From the NCBI GenBank assembly GCA_024405255.1, contig JAKSOY010000245.1:1-6371 (forward strand): a stretch of DNA of 6,371 bases, written 5' to 3'. Below are positions 1 through 6,212 of the stretch, piece after piece. The notes under the pieces were generated by a model. It searched no databases. It was not told the DNA's origin and was given only the letters and a program-made list of their open reading frames with translations. Every line of letters starts with the position of its first letter. Within the stretch, counting starts at the first letter, position 1. Source of the stretch: Kiritimatiellia bacterium. Its GTDB lineage: Bacteria > Verrucomicrobiota > Kiritimatiellia > RFP12 > UBA1067. The position numbers were made by a program, and so were the translations under genes.

Positions 1-2249
1 ACCGCCGCGATCTCGCAGCCCTCCGCGGCGAAGCTGATGCGGCGGTTGTCATCCGGCACGAAGTTGCCGTCCTTGTCCGCCAGCGTCACCCGGACGACGC
101 TGAGATATTCACCGCGTTCGTTCGGATAGCCGCACTCGTTCTCCAGTACGATCCTGACGGGCTTGCCTGCCGTGCGCAGAACCTGCGTACCGAGCACCAC
201 GCCGTCCTTCCCGTAGGCGACGGCCTTCACCTCGCCCGCCTCGTAGGGGACCTCCATCCACATGAGACGGTAGCGCGGCAGAATGGAGTAGTAGTCGTCG
301 AGGCTCCCCGCCTTCGGATCCTTCCGGCGGCGTCCCATCGACTTGCCGTTCACGAAGAGCTCCGCCTCGTCCGCGCTCGTGTAGACGAAGACGGGCATCG
401 TCTTTCCGGCCTTCTCGGGGAAGTTCCAGTGGTGCGGCACGATGTGCAGGGTGAACGCGTCCTTGTTCCAGTGCGAACGGTAGAGGTAGAAGCGGTCCTT
501 CGGAAGCGCGCAGAGGTCGCAGATGCCGAAGTAGGAGCTGCGGGACGCCTTCTCGCCCGAGCCGGCGTAGGGGCTCGGCTCGCCGAGGTAGTCGATGCCC
601 GTCCAGACGAATTCGCCCGCGCAGTAGCGGTCACGCTCCATCCGGAAGAACTCACGGTCGGGGATGTCGCTCCACCAGGCGGAATTATAGTCGTAGGAAT
701 CGACATTGAAGCTCGCCTGGACGTAGTCCGCCTTGTTCGTCGGCAGCGACGCTGCGTAGAAGCCGAACTCCGAGAAGGCGGACGCGCTCTCGGAGTAGAG
801 AACCGGCTTCTCAGGATAACGTTCCTTTATCTTCACGTACATCTCGCGGTAGTTCCAACCCGCAAGGTCGAGCGGCACGTAGTCACCGCGCATCGCCGCC
901 TGCGGGAAGCAGCTGCCGATCGCCACAGGGCGTGTCCCGTCCTCGTCCCGCACGACCCGCGCAAAGAGCGCACAGCGTTCCTCGCTCGTGCCGTTCGCGG
1001 ACGTGCTGTCCCACCGCTCCTGTCCGGGCGGCGTCGCGCCGCCGGGTGTGATCTCGTTGCCGATCGACCAACAGAACACGCTGGGATGCGTGCGGTCGCG
1101 CCGGACCCAGCCCCGGAGGATGCGCGGGACGAACTCCTCAAGCGGCTCGGTGCCGCGTCCGCAGGTCTCGTTCCACTTGTCGAAGCATTCATCCCAGACG
1201 AAGATGCCCATCTCGTCGCAGAGATCCAGCACCTCGGGCGCGGGACAGTTGTGCGAGGTGCGGAGCGCATTCGCGCCCATGTCCCGCATGATCGCGAGCT
1301 GGCGGCGCATCGCGCCCGCGTCGAACGCCATGCCGAGCGGACCGAGGTCGGAGTGGAGGTCGACGCCATTGAGCTGAACGCGCTTTCCGTTCAGAATAAA
1401 GCCGTTGTCCGGATCAAAGCGGAACTCACGGAAGCCGATCCGCCGCGTCAGCGAGTCGGAGAAACCCTCGCCCCTGATGGAGACCTCAAGCATGTAAAGC
1501 GCCGCGCCGTCCCTCATCTCCCAGAGCTCCGGATTCCGCACCTTGAGCTTGAGGTCGAAGTCTTCGTCATCGTAGCCGTCGACGGACTCGTCCTCGTCGG
1601 CGGACGCGATCAGCCGCCCGTTCCGGTCCTTAAGCGTCGCCGTCACAACCGCCCGCGCCTTCGCGAGACGGCGATTCGCGATCTCGCCCTCGACCTTGAG
1701 CGTCGCCTCGCCGGAAAGGACGTTCCGCGTCTCCACCCTGAGGGAGTCGTCCTTCAGGTAGACGCGGTCCGTCCGGACGATCCAGGTGTTGCGGTACATC
1801 CCCGCGCCCGGATACCAGCGCGAATGGAAGTCGTGCGTATCACACTTCACCTCGATCGTGTTCGTGCCGGCTATGAGATAGGCCGTGGCGTCGGTCCGAA
1901 ATCCGAGATAGCCGTAGGTGCCGCGTCCGCAGACCTTGCCGTTCACAAAGACCGCGGCATGCGTCATCACACCGTCGAAGTCAAGGAAGACCCTGCCCTG
2001 CGGCTCCGCCGGAAGGACAAGCGTTTTGCGATAGACACCCTCGCCGCGCCACGGAAGCTTCCCCGTGTTACCGTCCCCCTTGGGATCGAACGGCCCCGCA
2101 ATCGCCCAGTCGTGCGGCACGCGCACGGCCTCGAACGCCTTGCCGTCACGGGAGAACTCCCAGCCGTCATTGAAGCTCTCGCGCGTTCGCGCATTCGCCA
2201 CCGCCGCGCTGAGCGCGAGCCCAACCATCATCATCGTCTTTCCGTTCAT
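1..2249 (-). CDS. GH2 family beta-galactosidase, secreted, C-terminus cut by window edge
   Basis: Exo-acting glycoside hydrolase family 2 enzyme, most like the BgaA/DUF4982-type beta-galactosidases. 749 codons are visible and the frame is open at the window edge. Residues 1-20 form a signal peptide (MNGKT, hydrophobic core, ANA cleavage site). The sugar-binding domain follows, with VPHDW near 46 and the RWYPGAGMYRN signature. After an Ig-like domain comes a TIM barrel from about 270. It contains LRTSHN, WSIGNE with the presumed acid/base E399, and VLYSES with the presumed nucleophile E487; the spacing suits BgaA-type enzymes. GEFVWTGIDYLGEPSPY (E546) and RSSYFGICDL follow, then a DUF4982-like segment around HIVPHHWNF (H602) and ELFVNGKSMG, then the start of a C-terminal Ig-like domain. 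The ATG at 2249 was chosen because it gives a clean signal peptide and has AAGGAGG four bases upstream. An in-frame ATG at 2324 would add 25 basic residues before that signal. The family call is firm; the substrate (beta-galactoside versus another beta-glycoside) is inferred. Confidence 0.93.
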   Translation of the reverse strand, partial: MNGKTMMMVGLALSAAVANARTRESFNDGWEFSRDGKAFEAVRVPHDWAIAGPFDPKGDGNTGKLPWRGEGVYRKTLVLPAEPQGRVFLDFDGVMTHAAVFVNGKVCGRGTYGYLGFRTDATAYLIAGTNTIEVKCDTHDFHSRWYPGAGMYRNTWIVRTDRVYLKDDSLRVETRNVLSGEATLKVEGEIANRRLAKARAVVTATLKDRNGRLIASADEDESVDGYDDEDFDLKLKVRNPELWEMRDGAALYMLEVSIRGEGFSDSLTRRIGFREFRFDPDNGFILNGKRVQLNGVDLHSDLGPLGMAFDAGAMRRQLAIMRDMGANALRTSHNCPAPEVLDLCDEMGIFVWDECFDKWNETCGRGTEPLEEFVPRILRGWVRRDRTHPSVFCWSIGNEITPGGATPPGQERWDSTSANGTSEERCALFARVVRDEDGTRPVAIGSCFPQAAMRGDYVPLDLAGWNYREMYVKIKERYPEKPVLYSESASAFSEFGFYAASLPTNKADYVQASFNVDSYDYNSAWWSDIPDREFFRMERDRYCAGEFVWTGIDYLGEPSPYAGSGEKASRSSYFGICDLCALPKDRFYLYRSHWNKDAFTLHIVPHHWNFPEKAGKTMPVFVYTSADEAELFVNGKSMGRRRKDPKAGSLDDYYSILPRYRLMWMEVPYEAGEVKAVAYGKDGVVLGTQVLRTAGKPVRIVLENECGYPNERGEYLSVVRVTLADKDGNFVPDDNRRISFAAEGCEIAA

Positions 2250-2338
2250 AGGTCCTCCTTGCCGACGCCGAGCTTGAGGCGCGCGAAGTCGGGCGTTCCC
2301 CGTCGCTCGATGCGCTTTGCCCATGCTGCCTCCTTCAT
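2246..2338 (-). CDS. Possible 30-residue upstream ORF overlapping the GH2 start
   Basis: A minus-strand ORF begins MKEAAWAKRIERRG and ends KLGVGKEDL, with its TGA overlapping the GH2 ATG as ATGA. It is basic, without a signal peptide or recognisable domain. An in-frame TAG at 2345-2347 bounds it upstream. Only weak SD-like sequence (AGAG) precedes its ATG. The strong AAGGAGG at 2329-2335 lies just inside this ORF and instead points to the ATG at 2324, which is in frame with the GH2 gene. It could be a coupling or leader peptide, a remnant of a lost gene, or chance. Confidence 0.22.
   Translation of the reverse strand: MKEAAWAKRIERRGTPDFARLKLGVGKEDL
2254..2260 (-). promoter_or_regulatory. Shine-Dalgarno of the GH2 gene
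   Basis: AAGGAGG on the minus strand, four bases (ACCT) before the ATG at 2249. It is a strong, slightly close-set ribosome binding site and supports 2249 as the start. It also lies inside the last codons of the 30-codon upstream ORF at 2246-2338. Confidence 0.75.
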
Positions 2339-2355
2339 TTGACTCTACTGCCCTG

Positions 2356-2400
2356 TCACAAATCGGCCAAAGCCCCTTTCGCTCCGCCTATAGGTCTCAT
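2356..2400 (-). CDS. Possible 14-residue leader ORF with a strong SD
   Basis: The minus strand reads GGAGG (2405-2409), AATT, ATG (2400), then codes MRPIGGAKGALADL and stops with TGA at 2356-2358. The SD spacing of four bases matches that of the GH2 gene. The product matches nothing I recognise. It could be a leader peptide affecting readthrough into the GH2 gene, a relic start, or chance in a purine-rich leader. Confidence 0.25.
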   Translation of the reverse strand: MRPIGGAKGALADL

Positions 2401-2479
2401 AATTCCTCCAAAACGGGCATAGCATACCATACTCCCGCAAAGCTCATCGGCACACGGGGACAAGACCCCGCAGGAACTC

Positions 2480-3670
2480 CTAGAACCCAAACAGGGCATA
2501 GGGTATCTTCAGAAGGTAAATTTCAGAAACCGAATCTATCGCCAAATAGCAACTTTTCCGTTTCTCGTCAAAAAAGGCGGACGGATAGGCGACCTGCGCA
2601 TGCGAGCCATTAAACCAGTCCGAGCCGACCGAACCCGAGGAGTCAGCCAATGCAACATGCCTCCACGTCCGGCAATCGTCGGATGAAATCGCAGCCTCCA
2701 AACGATAGCGATTTGGAGATGTGCGCTCACACACATTGTTGAAAAGGACAATCTCACCCCCTCGCCTCAACGCCTGAACCTTAGTTCCGGGATTCGAAAT
2801 CGCACCCGGATGAAGCTTTGTCCACGACCGACCACCGTCAACCGACTCGGATTCCCACAGCACCCGTTCTTCACTCTCAACCCGAACGAACATCTTGAGC
2901 CCTCCGGTTGAAAGCTCAACAACTGCCGGCTCCCACTGATTCAGGTGACGACCCTCGCGAGGCTCGATCGGAGGGACTGCCGCCAGTCGCCACGACCGAC
3001 CGCCGTCCTCCGAACGAATGACTCCGCACTCAAACCACCACTGCCCGCCACGGCCCCAGCCCGACCAGTCGATCTTCGGACGCTCGTAATCCACCCATCC
3101 GCGATAATCCCCATCGCACACCTGCCAGTAAACGGGATAGACCAATGCTCCGTCCGAAGTCCGCACCCCCTGCCGCACCGTGAAACCCGACGGAACTCCT
3201 GCAAAGGAAACCGGATTCGTCCAACTCCCTCCGCAATCATCCGTCCAGCACCTGAAGGGCCGCAAGTCCGAATAGTAGGTGTGGGCGTCAAATGTCTGGA
3301 ACACAAGTTCGGGGCGGTCGCCCAGCGTATTCAGCTCGGTTGCCCAGCATGCGCGGCGCGGATGGGAGAACACGGTCTCAGGAGTCGACCATGTCGCCCC
3401 GTCATCCGCCGAGCGGATGACCGCCACGACATTGTTCGTGTCTGGCTCCCTGCGCCCGCCCGTATAGAGCGCACAGACAAGCGACCCGTCCCCCATCCGC
3501 GCCAAAAGCGGCTCACGCGCATAGCGAAGCACCTCATCTGCCCGCCACATCACGGTTGGCCGCGCGGCAAAGGCAATCCCGTTCGTCCGAAAAGGCAGTT
3601 CAACCGGTTGCGACGCGGAGACTGCGAAGCAAAGCGGAACGCACCCGAGCAGAATCGTCGCAATCGTCAT
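2480..3670 (-). CDS. Sialidase-like exo-glycosidase (GH33/BNR_2 type), exported
   Basis: A 396-residue six-bladed beta-propeller of sialidase type, expected to release terminal sialic acids outside the cytoplasm. Five Asp-box-like repeats are visible: SADDGATW 87-94, TDDCGGSW 143-150, SEDGGRSW 220-227, SVDGGRSW 276-283 and SSDDCRTW 329-336; the second and fifth are degenerate. Candidate catalytic residues follow the GH33 order: R52 in AREPLL (in place of FRIP), D77 as acid/base 25 residues later, E247 in WEPAVVEL, R263 of the Arg triad, R321 or R323, and Y362 in AYPSAF as nucleophile. Spacings are close to those of the Salmonella enzyme (R37, D62, E231, R246, R309, Y342). The N-terminus is hydrophobic but lacks a basic n-region. 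LLGC at 7-10 resembles a lipobox but sits too near the start to be convincing. No other start codon exists before an in-frame stop upstream. The gene overlaps the lectin-like gene by four bases (ATGA) and has no clear SD, so translation is probably coupled. The family is secure; activity on sialic acid is inferred. Confidence 0.88.
   Translation of the reverse strand: MTIATILLGCVPLCFAVSASQPVELPFRTNGIAFAARPTVMWRADEVLRYAREPLLARMGDGSLVCALYTGGRREPDTNNVVAVIRSADDGATWSTPETVFSHPRRACWATELNTLGDRPELVFQTFDAHTYYSDLRPFRCWTDDCGGSWTNPVSFAGVPSGFTVRQGVRTSDGALVYPVYWQVCDGDYRGWVDYERPKIDWSGWGRGGQWWFECGVIRSEDGGRSWRLAAVPPIEPREGRHLNQWEPAVVELSTGGLKMFVRVESEERVLWESESVDGGRSWTKLHPGAISNPGTKVQALRRGGEIVLFNNVCERTSPNRYRLEAAISSDDCRTWRHVALADSSGSVGSDWFNGSHAQVAYPSAFFDEKRKSCYLAIDSVSEIYLLKIPYALFGF
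3667..3670 (-). promoter_or_regulatory. ATGA stop/start overlap
   Basis: The TGA of the lectin-like gene (3667-3669) and the ATG of the sialidase gene (3668-3670) share ATGA on the minus strand. The sialidase start lacks a clear SD, so termination-reinitiation is the likely way it is translated. This ties the two products into one operon. Confidence 0.85.
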
Positions 3671-6003
3671 CTGACGGAAATTATCAGCCCGCTGTCGCGC
3701 TTAAGCACCGGACCTGCGACAAACGCGCCGCTCTCGGCCGAATTACCGAAGAAGGTTCCGCTCGCAATGTCGTAGAATCCCGCCTCGCCCTTGCGCTTGC
3801 AGGGGACGAAGTCGAAGAGAAGCGCATCTTCTCGGACGACTGAAAACGAGTAAATCCGGCCCGCGAACTTGTCCGTCGTCCAAGTCGTCCCGTTCGCGCC
3901 AAAAAGATAACAGTCGATGGGCGCCGTGAATGTCGCCGGGGACGGAGTGTCCGTATTCGCGGCAATAAGCGTCCCATCCATGCCGTAAATGGCCCGACGC
4001 GCCGCCTCACAGTGATAAACAAGCTTCTGCCCGACAAACTGAGCCTTGCCGGAAAAGGCGGACTTCCTGCTCGTGTAGAAGAAGTTGAAGTTATTCTCGG
4101 ACTCCGGCGGGAATCCGCAAAGGACTCCGTCCGAACTCGTAACCGTTTTCCGCTCGCCGAAGATGATTCCCTTCGCTTCAGTCGCATGCGCCACGCACTC
4201 GATGACATCCTTTTCCGTCAGCTCAAGGCCAAGGTCAATATAGGCCGTGCCGTCACCCTGGACATATTCGACCGGCCGGTATTCGTCCGGGAGAACGGCC
4301 ACCTCGAAAGGCTTGCTCTCGCAGATTCCAGCCAGTTCCCCTGACACGACCTCGACGAGACACACGGCCGTCCCCGTCTTGTTCGCGTCAAAATAGGTTA
4401 CGACATAAGACGCCCGAGGGAGTTCGTTGCCGTCATCGTCAAGAACCTTCAAGTCCGGGATTCTTGCCGACCGGCCTGGCGCTATGACCTTTCGGCTGAA
4501 ATCGCCTTGCAACGCGGCGAACTTGCCGGGTGCGGTAAACGCGCCATCCCCGACAGATCCGCTCCCTCCGGCGACATTGCCCAAAAAGGACTTGCTCGCG
4601 ACATCGTAAAAACCGAATTCGCCCAGGCACCTGCAAGGAACGAGGTCCATCGCAGCATCTCCATTCCGAGTGATTGAAAACGAGTAAATCCGACCCGCGA
4701 ACTTGTCCGTCGTCCAGACAAGCCCCGCCCCTCCGAACAGATAGCATCCGGCCGGTATCTCAAATGCCGAAGTCCAGTGCTGATGTACGCAGACAGGATA
4801 TGCGCCGAGAAGAGTCGCCGACGCGGAATAACGGATTGTCCGACCCACGAACTGGTCCTGCCCCTCGCAGAAGAACTTGTCACTGGTATAGAAGAAGTTG
4901 AACCTATCCTCGTCCGCGTTCGAAAAGCCGCAAAGCACCCCGCCGACAGAGGTGGAAGTCCTGCCGCCGAAGATGATTCCCTTCGCTTCAGTCGCATGCG
5001 CCACGCACTCGATGACATCCTTTTCCGTGAGAACATAGTCAAGGTCAATGAATGCGGTGCCGTCACCCTGCACATATTCGACCGGCTGGCAGATCCTCGG
5101 AAGCGCAACCACGGGGAAAATCCGCGATGTCGTTGCACCAGCGAGATCCCCCGAGTTAACCGTAGCGGAGACCGTAGCAAAACCCGTTTTGTCCGCATCG
5201 GTGTAGACAACGGTGTAAGTCGACGGCGGAAGCTCGTTGTCATCCCTGTCGATGACGCGGAGATCGAGGATTGTCGCGGGCTTCCCCCCTTCGCGAATGA
5301 TCTTCCGCTTGAAATCCCCCTGCAAATTGACCTCCCCGGGGAACCATCCGGAGAATTGGCCCGAGGAGGATGCGTTTCCAAAGAAGCCCTCTGAAACCGT
5401 ATCGTAGAACCCGAACTCACCTTCATGCACACACGGAATCAACTCCATCCGCGGCACGCCACCCGAAATTACGACAAACGAATAGATGCGGCCCGCGAAA
5501 TTGACCGTAGTCCAAGTCGTCCCGTTCGCGCCAAAAAGATAACAGTCGATGGGCGCCGTGAATGTCGCCGGGGACGGAGTGTCCGTATTCGCGGCAATAA
5601 GCGTCCCATCCATGCCGTAAATGGCCCGACGCGCCGCCTCACAGTGATAAACAAGCTTCTGCCCGACAAACTGAGCCTTGCCGGAAAAGGCGGACTTCCT
5701 GCTCGTGTAGAAGAAGTTGAAGTTATTCTCGGACTCCGGCGGGAATCCGCAAAGGACTCCGTCCGAACTCGTAGCCGCATTCCGCTCGCCGAAGATGATG
5801 CCAAGCGGCTCAGTCGCCATCGCCACACACTCAATGACATCCTTCTCCGTCAGTTTAAGGCCAAGGTTAATATAGGCCGTGCCGTCACCCTGGACATACT
5901 CGGCTTCCTCATACCCCGCAGGAAGCCGCCCTTCATCCTGTGTCGCGCCGAACGCTGCGCTTGCAGCACACACCGCAACCACTGCCATCATGAGTCTCTT
6001 CAT
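3667..6003 (-). CDS. Secreted protein with three LamG/ConA-like lectin domains and two Ig-like linkers
   Basis: A 778-residue extracellular or surface protein, probably carbohydrate-binding. Residues 1-20 (MKRLMMAVV...FGA) form a typical signal peptide. Three homologous domains of about 180 residues lie at about 32-215, 306-488 and 577-762. Each opens with EYVQGDGTA(Y/F)I(N/D)L, continues with LTEKDVIEC, GVLCGF, FNFFYTS and FAGRIYSF, and closes with a PC...GE(F/A)GFYD...(F/L)GN motif. This is the ConA/LamG-like pattern common in gut bacterial surface proteins. Four cysteines recur per domain (59/333/603, 85/358/629, 154/420/698, 191/457/735) and may form disulfides. Two Ig-like spacers (about 227-302 and 498-572) share LQGDF(K/S)RK, DDNELP or DDGNELP, and Y.V.Y.DA.KTG. 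I see no enzyme motif, transmembrane anchor, LPXTG or PEP-CTERM tail; it ends DSGLIISVR. The ATG at 6003 has GAAAGG six bases upstream. Domain 3 is a mosaic of domains 1 and 2 at DNA level. Position before two glycosidases suggests a substrate-binding or adhesive role; ligand unknown. Confidence 0.85.
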   Translation of the reverse strand: MKRLMMAVVAVCAASAAFGATQDEGRLPAGYEEAEYVQGDGTAYINLGLKLTEKDVIECVAMATEPLGIIFGERNAATSSDGVLCGFPPESENNFNFFYTSRKSAFSGKAQFVGQKLVYHCEAARRAIYGMDGTLIAANTDTPSPATFTAPIDCYLFGANGTTWTTVNFAGRIYSFVVISGGVPRMELIPCVHEGEFGFYDTVSEGFFGNASSSGQFSGWFPGEVNLQGDFKRKIIREGGKPATILDLRVIDRDDNELPPSTYTVVYTDADKTGFATVSATVNSGDLAGATTSRIFPVVALPRICQPVEYVQGDGTAFIDLDYVLTEKDVIECVAHATEAKGIIFGGRTSTSVGGVLCGFSNADEDRFNFFYTSDKFFCEGQDQFVGRTIRYSASATLLGAYPVCVHQHWTSAFEIPAGCYLFGGAGLVWTTDKFAGRIYSFSITRNGDAAMDLVPCRCLGEFGFYDVASKSFLGNVAGGSGSVGDGAFTAPGKFAALQGDFSRKVIAPGRSARIPDLKVLDDDGNELPRASYVVTYFDANKTGTAVCLVEVVSGELAGICESKPFEVAVLPDEYRPVEYVQGDGTAYIDLGLELTEKDVIECVAHATEAKGIIFGERKTVTSSDGVLCGFPPESENNFNFFYTSRKSAFSGKAQFVGQKLVYHCEAARRAIYGMDGTLIAANTDTPSPATFTAPIDCYLFGANGTTWTTDKFAGRIYSFSVVREDALLFDFVPCKRKGEAGFYDIASGTFFGNSAESGAFVAGPVLKRDSGLIISVR
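3878..4141. repeat. 264-bp exact direct repeat, copy in domain 3
   Basis: Every base matches 5510-5773 (offset 1632), by base-by-base reading. It encodes about residues 622-709 of the lectin-like protein, from TSSDGVLCG to ANGTTWT, identical to residues 78-165. Mismatches begin immediately on both sides (3877 versus 5509, and 4142 versus 5774). Confidence 0.95.
4155..4218. repeat. 64-bp exact direct repeat shared by domains 3 and 2 (domain 3 copy)
   Basis: Identical to 4965-5028 (offset 810). It encodes the LTEKDVIECVAHATEAKGII part of the domain. Domain 1 differs here (VAMATEPLGII), so this part of domain 3 follows domain 2 rather than domain 1. Confidence 0.9.
4965..5028. repeat. 64-bp exact direct repeat shared by domains 3 and 2 (domain 2 copy)
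   Basis: Partner of 4155-4218 within the lectin-like gene. A second domain 2/domain 3 match lies on the other side of the domain 3 core: 3841-3882 against 4675-4716, with one mismatch in 42 (g3859 versus a4693). Confidence 0.9.
5510..5773. repeat. 264-bp exact direct repeat, copy in domain 1
   Basis: Partner of 3878-4141. It lies in the same reading frame of the same gene, in the corresponding part of domain 1. The domain 2 segment at the equivalent place is clearly diverged, so identity is confined to domains 1 and 3. Confidence 0.95.
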
Positions 6004-6009
6004 GAGTTA

Positions 6010-6015
6010 CCTTTC
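6010..6015 (-). promoter_or_regulatory. Shine-Dalgarno of the lectin-like gene
   Basis: GAAAGG on the minus strand, six bases before the ATG at 6003. A five-codon frame, ATG at 6017 coding MKGNS, spans it and ends in a TGA that overlaps the gene start as ATGA; this may be chance. Confidence 0.65.
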
Positions 6016-6034
6016 ATTTTGGTTGAAAAAGAGT

Positions 6035-6060
6035 GGGGAAGCGGAATCCTTTCCGCTTGT
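6035..6060 (+). repeat. 26-bp inverted repeat, left arm, itself a hairpin
   Basis: The exact reverse complement lies at 6183-6208. With one mismatch the match extends outward to 6031-6060 / 6183-6212 (29 of 30). Inside the arm AAGCGGAA (6039-6046) and TTCCGCTT (6051-6058) form a perfect 8-bp stem with loop TCCT. In the leader orientation of the lectin-like gene the hairpin is followed by CCCCACTC and then five T, so it is only weakly terminator-like. Confidence 0.9.
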
Positions 6061-6083
6061 GAAAAAAACTCTGGCCACACATG

Positions 6084-6115
6084 GTCGGATGGTCCGATGC
6101 TCCGATGTTCGGATG
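6084..6115. repeat. Four tandem 8-bp units, NTCSGATG
   Basis: The + strand reads GTCGGATG, GTCCGATG, CTCCGATG and TTCGGATG in direct succession. Units alternate between TCGGA and TCCGA, which are reverse complements, so units 1/2 and 3/4 can each fold as a 5-bp stem with a 3-base loop. It sits between the two hairpin arms and upstream of the lectin-like gene. It could be an operator-like array or part of the mobile module. Confidence 0.7.
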
Positions 6116-6182
6116 ACAAATCGCGGCAAAACGAAGCAGCGTTTCCCGACGATTGGAATATGGTGCGCACAGCCGTTCTCTG

Positions 6183-6208
6183 ACAAGCGGAAAGGATTCC
6201 GCTTCCCC
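6183..6208 (-). repeat. 26-bp inverted repeat, right arm, itself a hairpin
   Basis: Mirror copy of 6035-6060, with stem halves AAGCGGAA at 6185-6192 and TTCCGCTT at 6197-6204 and loop AGGA. No T-tract follows on either strand, so it is not an intrinsic terminator. Confidence 0.9.
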
Positions 6209-6212
6209 TCTC

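Larger units (their letters stand above)
2250..2479 (-). promoter_or_regulatory. Intergenic leader between the sialidase and GH2 genes
   Basis: About 230 bases separate the sialidase stop from the GH2 ATG. There is a short hairpin just after the sialidase stop (CGGGG 2455-2459 pairing with CCCCG 2466-2470, six-base loop). No T-tract follows it on the minus strand, so it is not a convincing intrinsic terminator and cotranscription remains possible. I could not find a good -35/-10 pair. The segment holds three start codons with nearby SD-like sequence (ATGs at 2400, 2324 and 2249), described in their own entries. Confidence 0.45.
6031..6212. mobile_element. REPIN- or MITE-like palindromic module, non-coding
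   Basis: Two inverted copies of a hairpin-forming repeat enclose about 120 bases of non-coding DNA that contains four tandem 8-bp units. A pair of inverted REP-type palindromes is the layout of REPIN/BIME elements moved by RAYT (TnpA-REP) transposases. A MITE with 30-bp terminal inverted repeats would look similar. No transposase is present in the window and I see no target-site duplication at the outer ends (AAAAA on the left, GCCGA on the right), so mobility is inferred only from the shape. It ends about 28 bases before the lectin-like ATG, so it lies in that gene's promoter or 5' leader. Confidence 0.4.

Noticed and set aside
429..2342. 637-codon open frame on the + strand
   Set aside because: It is antisense to the GH2 gene, whose frame shows continuous family motifs and both catalytic glutamates. 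The + frame has no recognisable domain and is rich in Arg, Val and Ala, as expected from the complement of GC-rich coding DNA.
2455..2470. Possible intrinsic terminator after the sialidase gene
   Set aside because: The stem is only 5 bp and no T-tract follows it on the minus strand.
4482..5432. 316-codon minus-strand frame inside the lectin-like gene
   Set aside because: Out-of-frame shadow rich in Ser and Arg; the 778-codon frame carries the signal peptide and the three clear domain repeats.
5425..6183. 252-codon + strand frame spanning the start of the lectin-like gene and the palindromic region
   Set aside because: Antisense to domain 1 and running through the inverted repeats; no family motif and no plausible SD.
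6031..6212. CRISPR array
   Set aside because: Only two repeat copies, in inverted orientation, with a single 122-base interval; the 8-bp units are contiguous and have no spacers.
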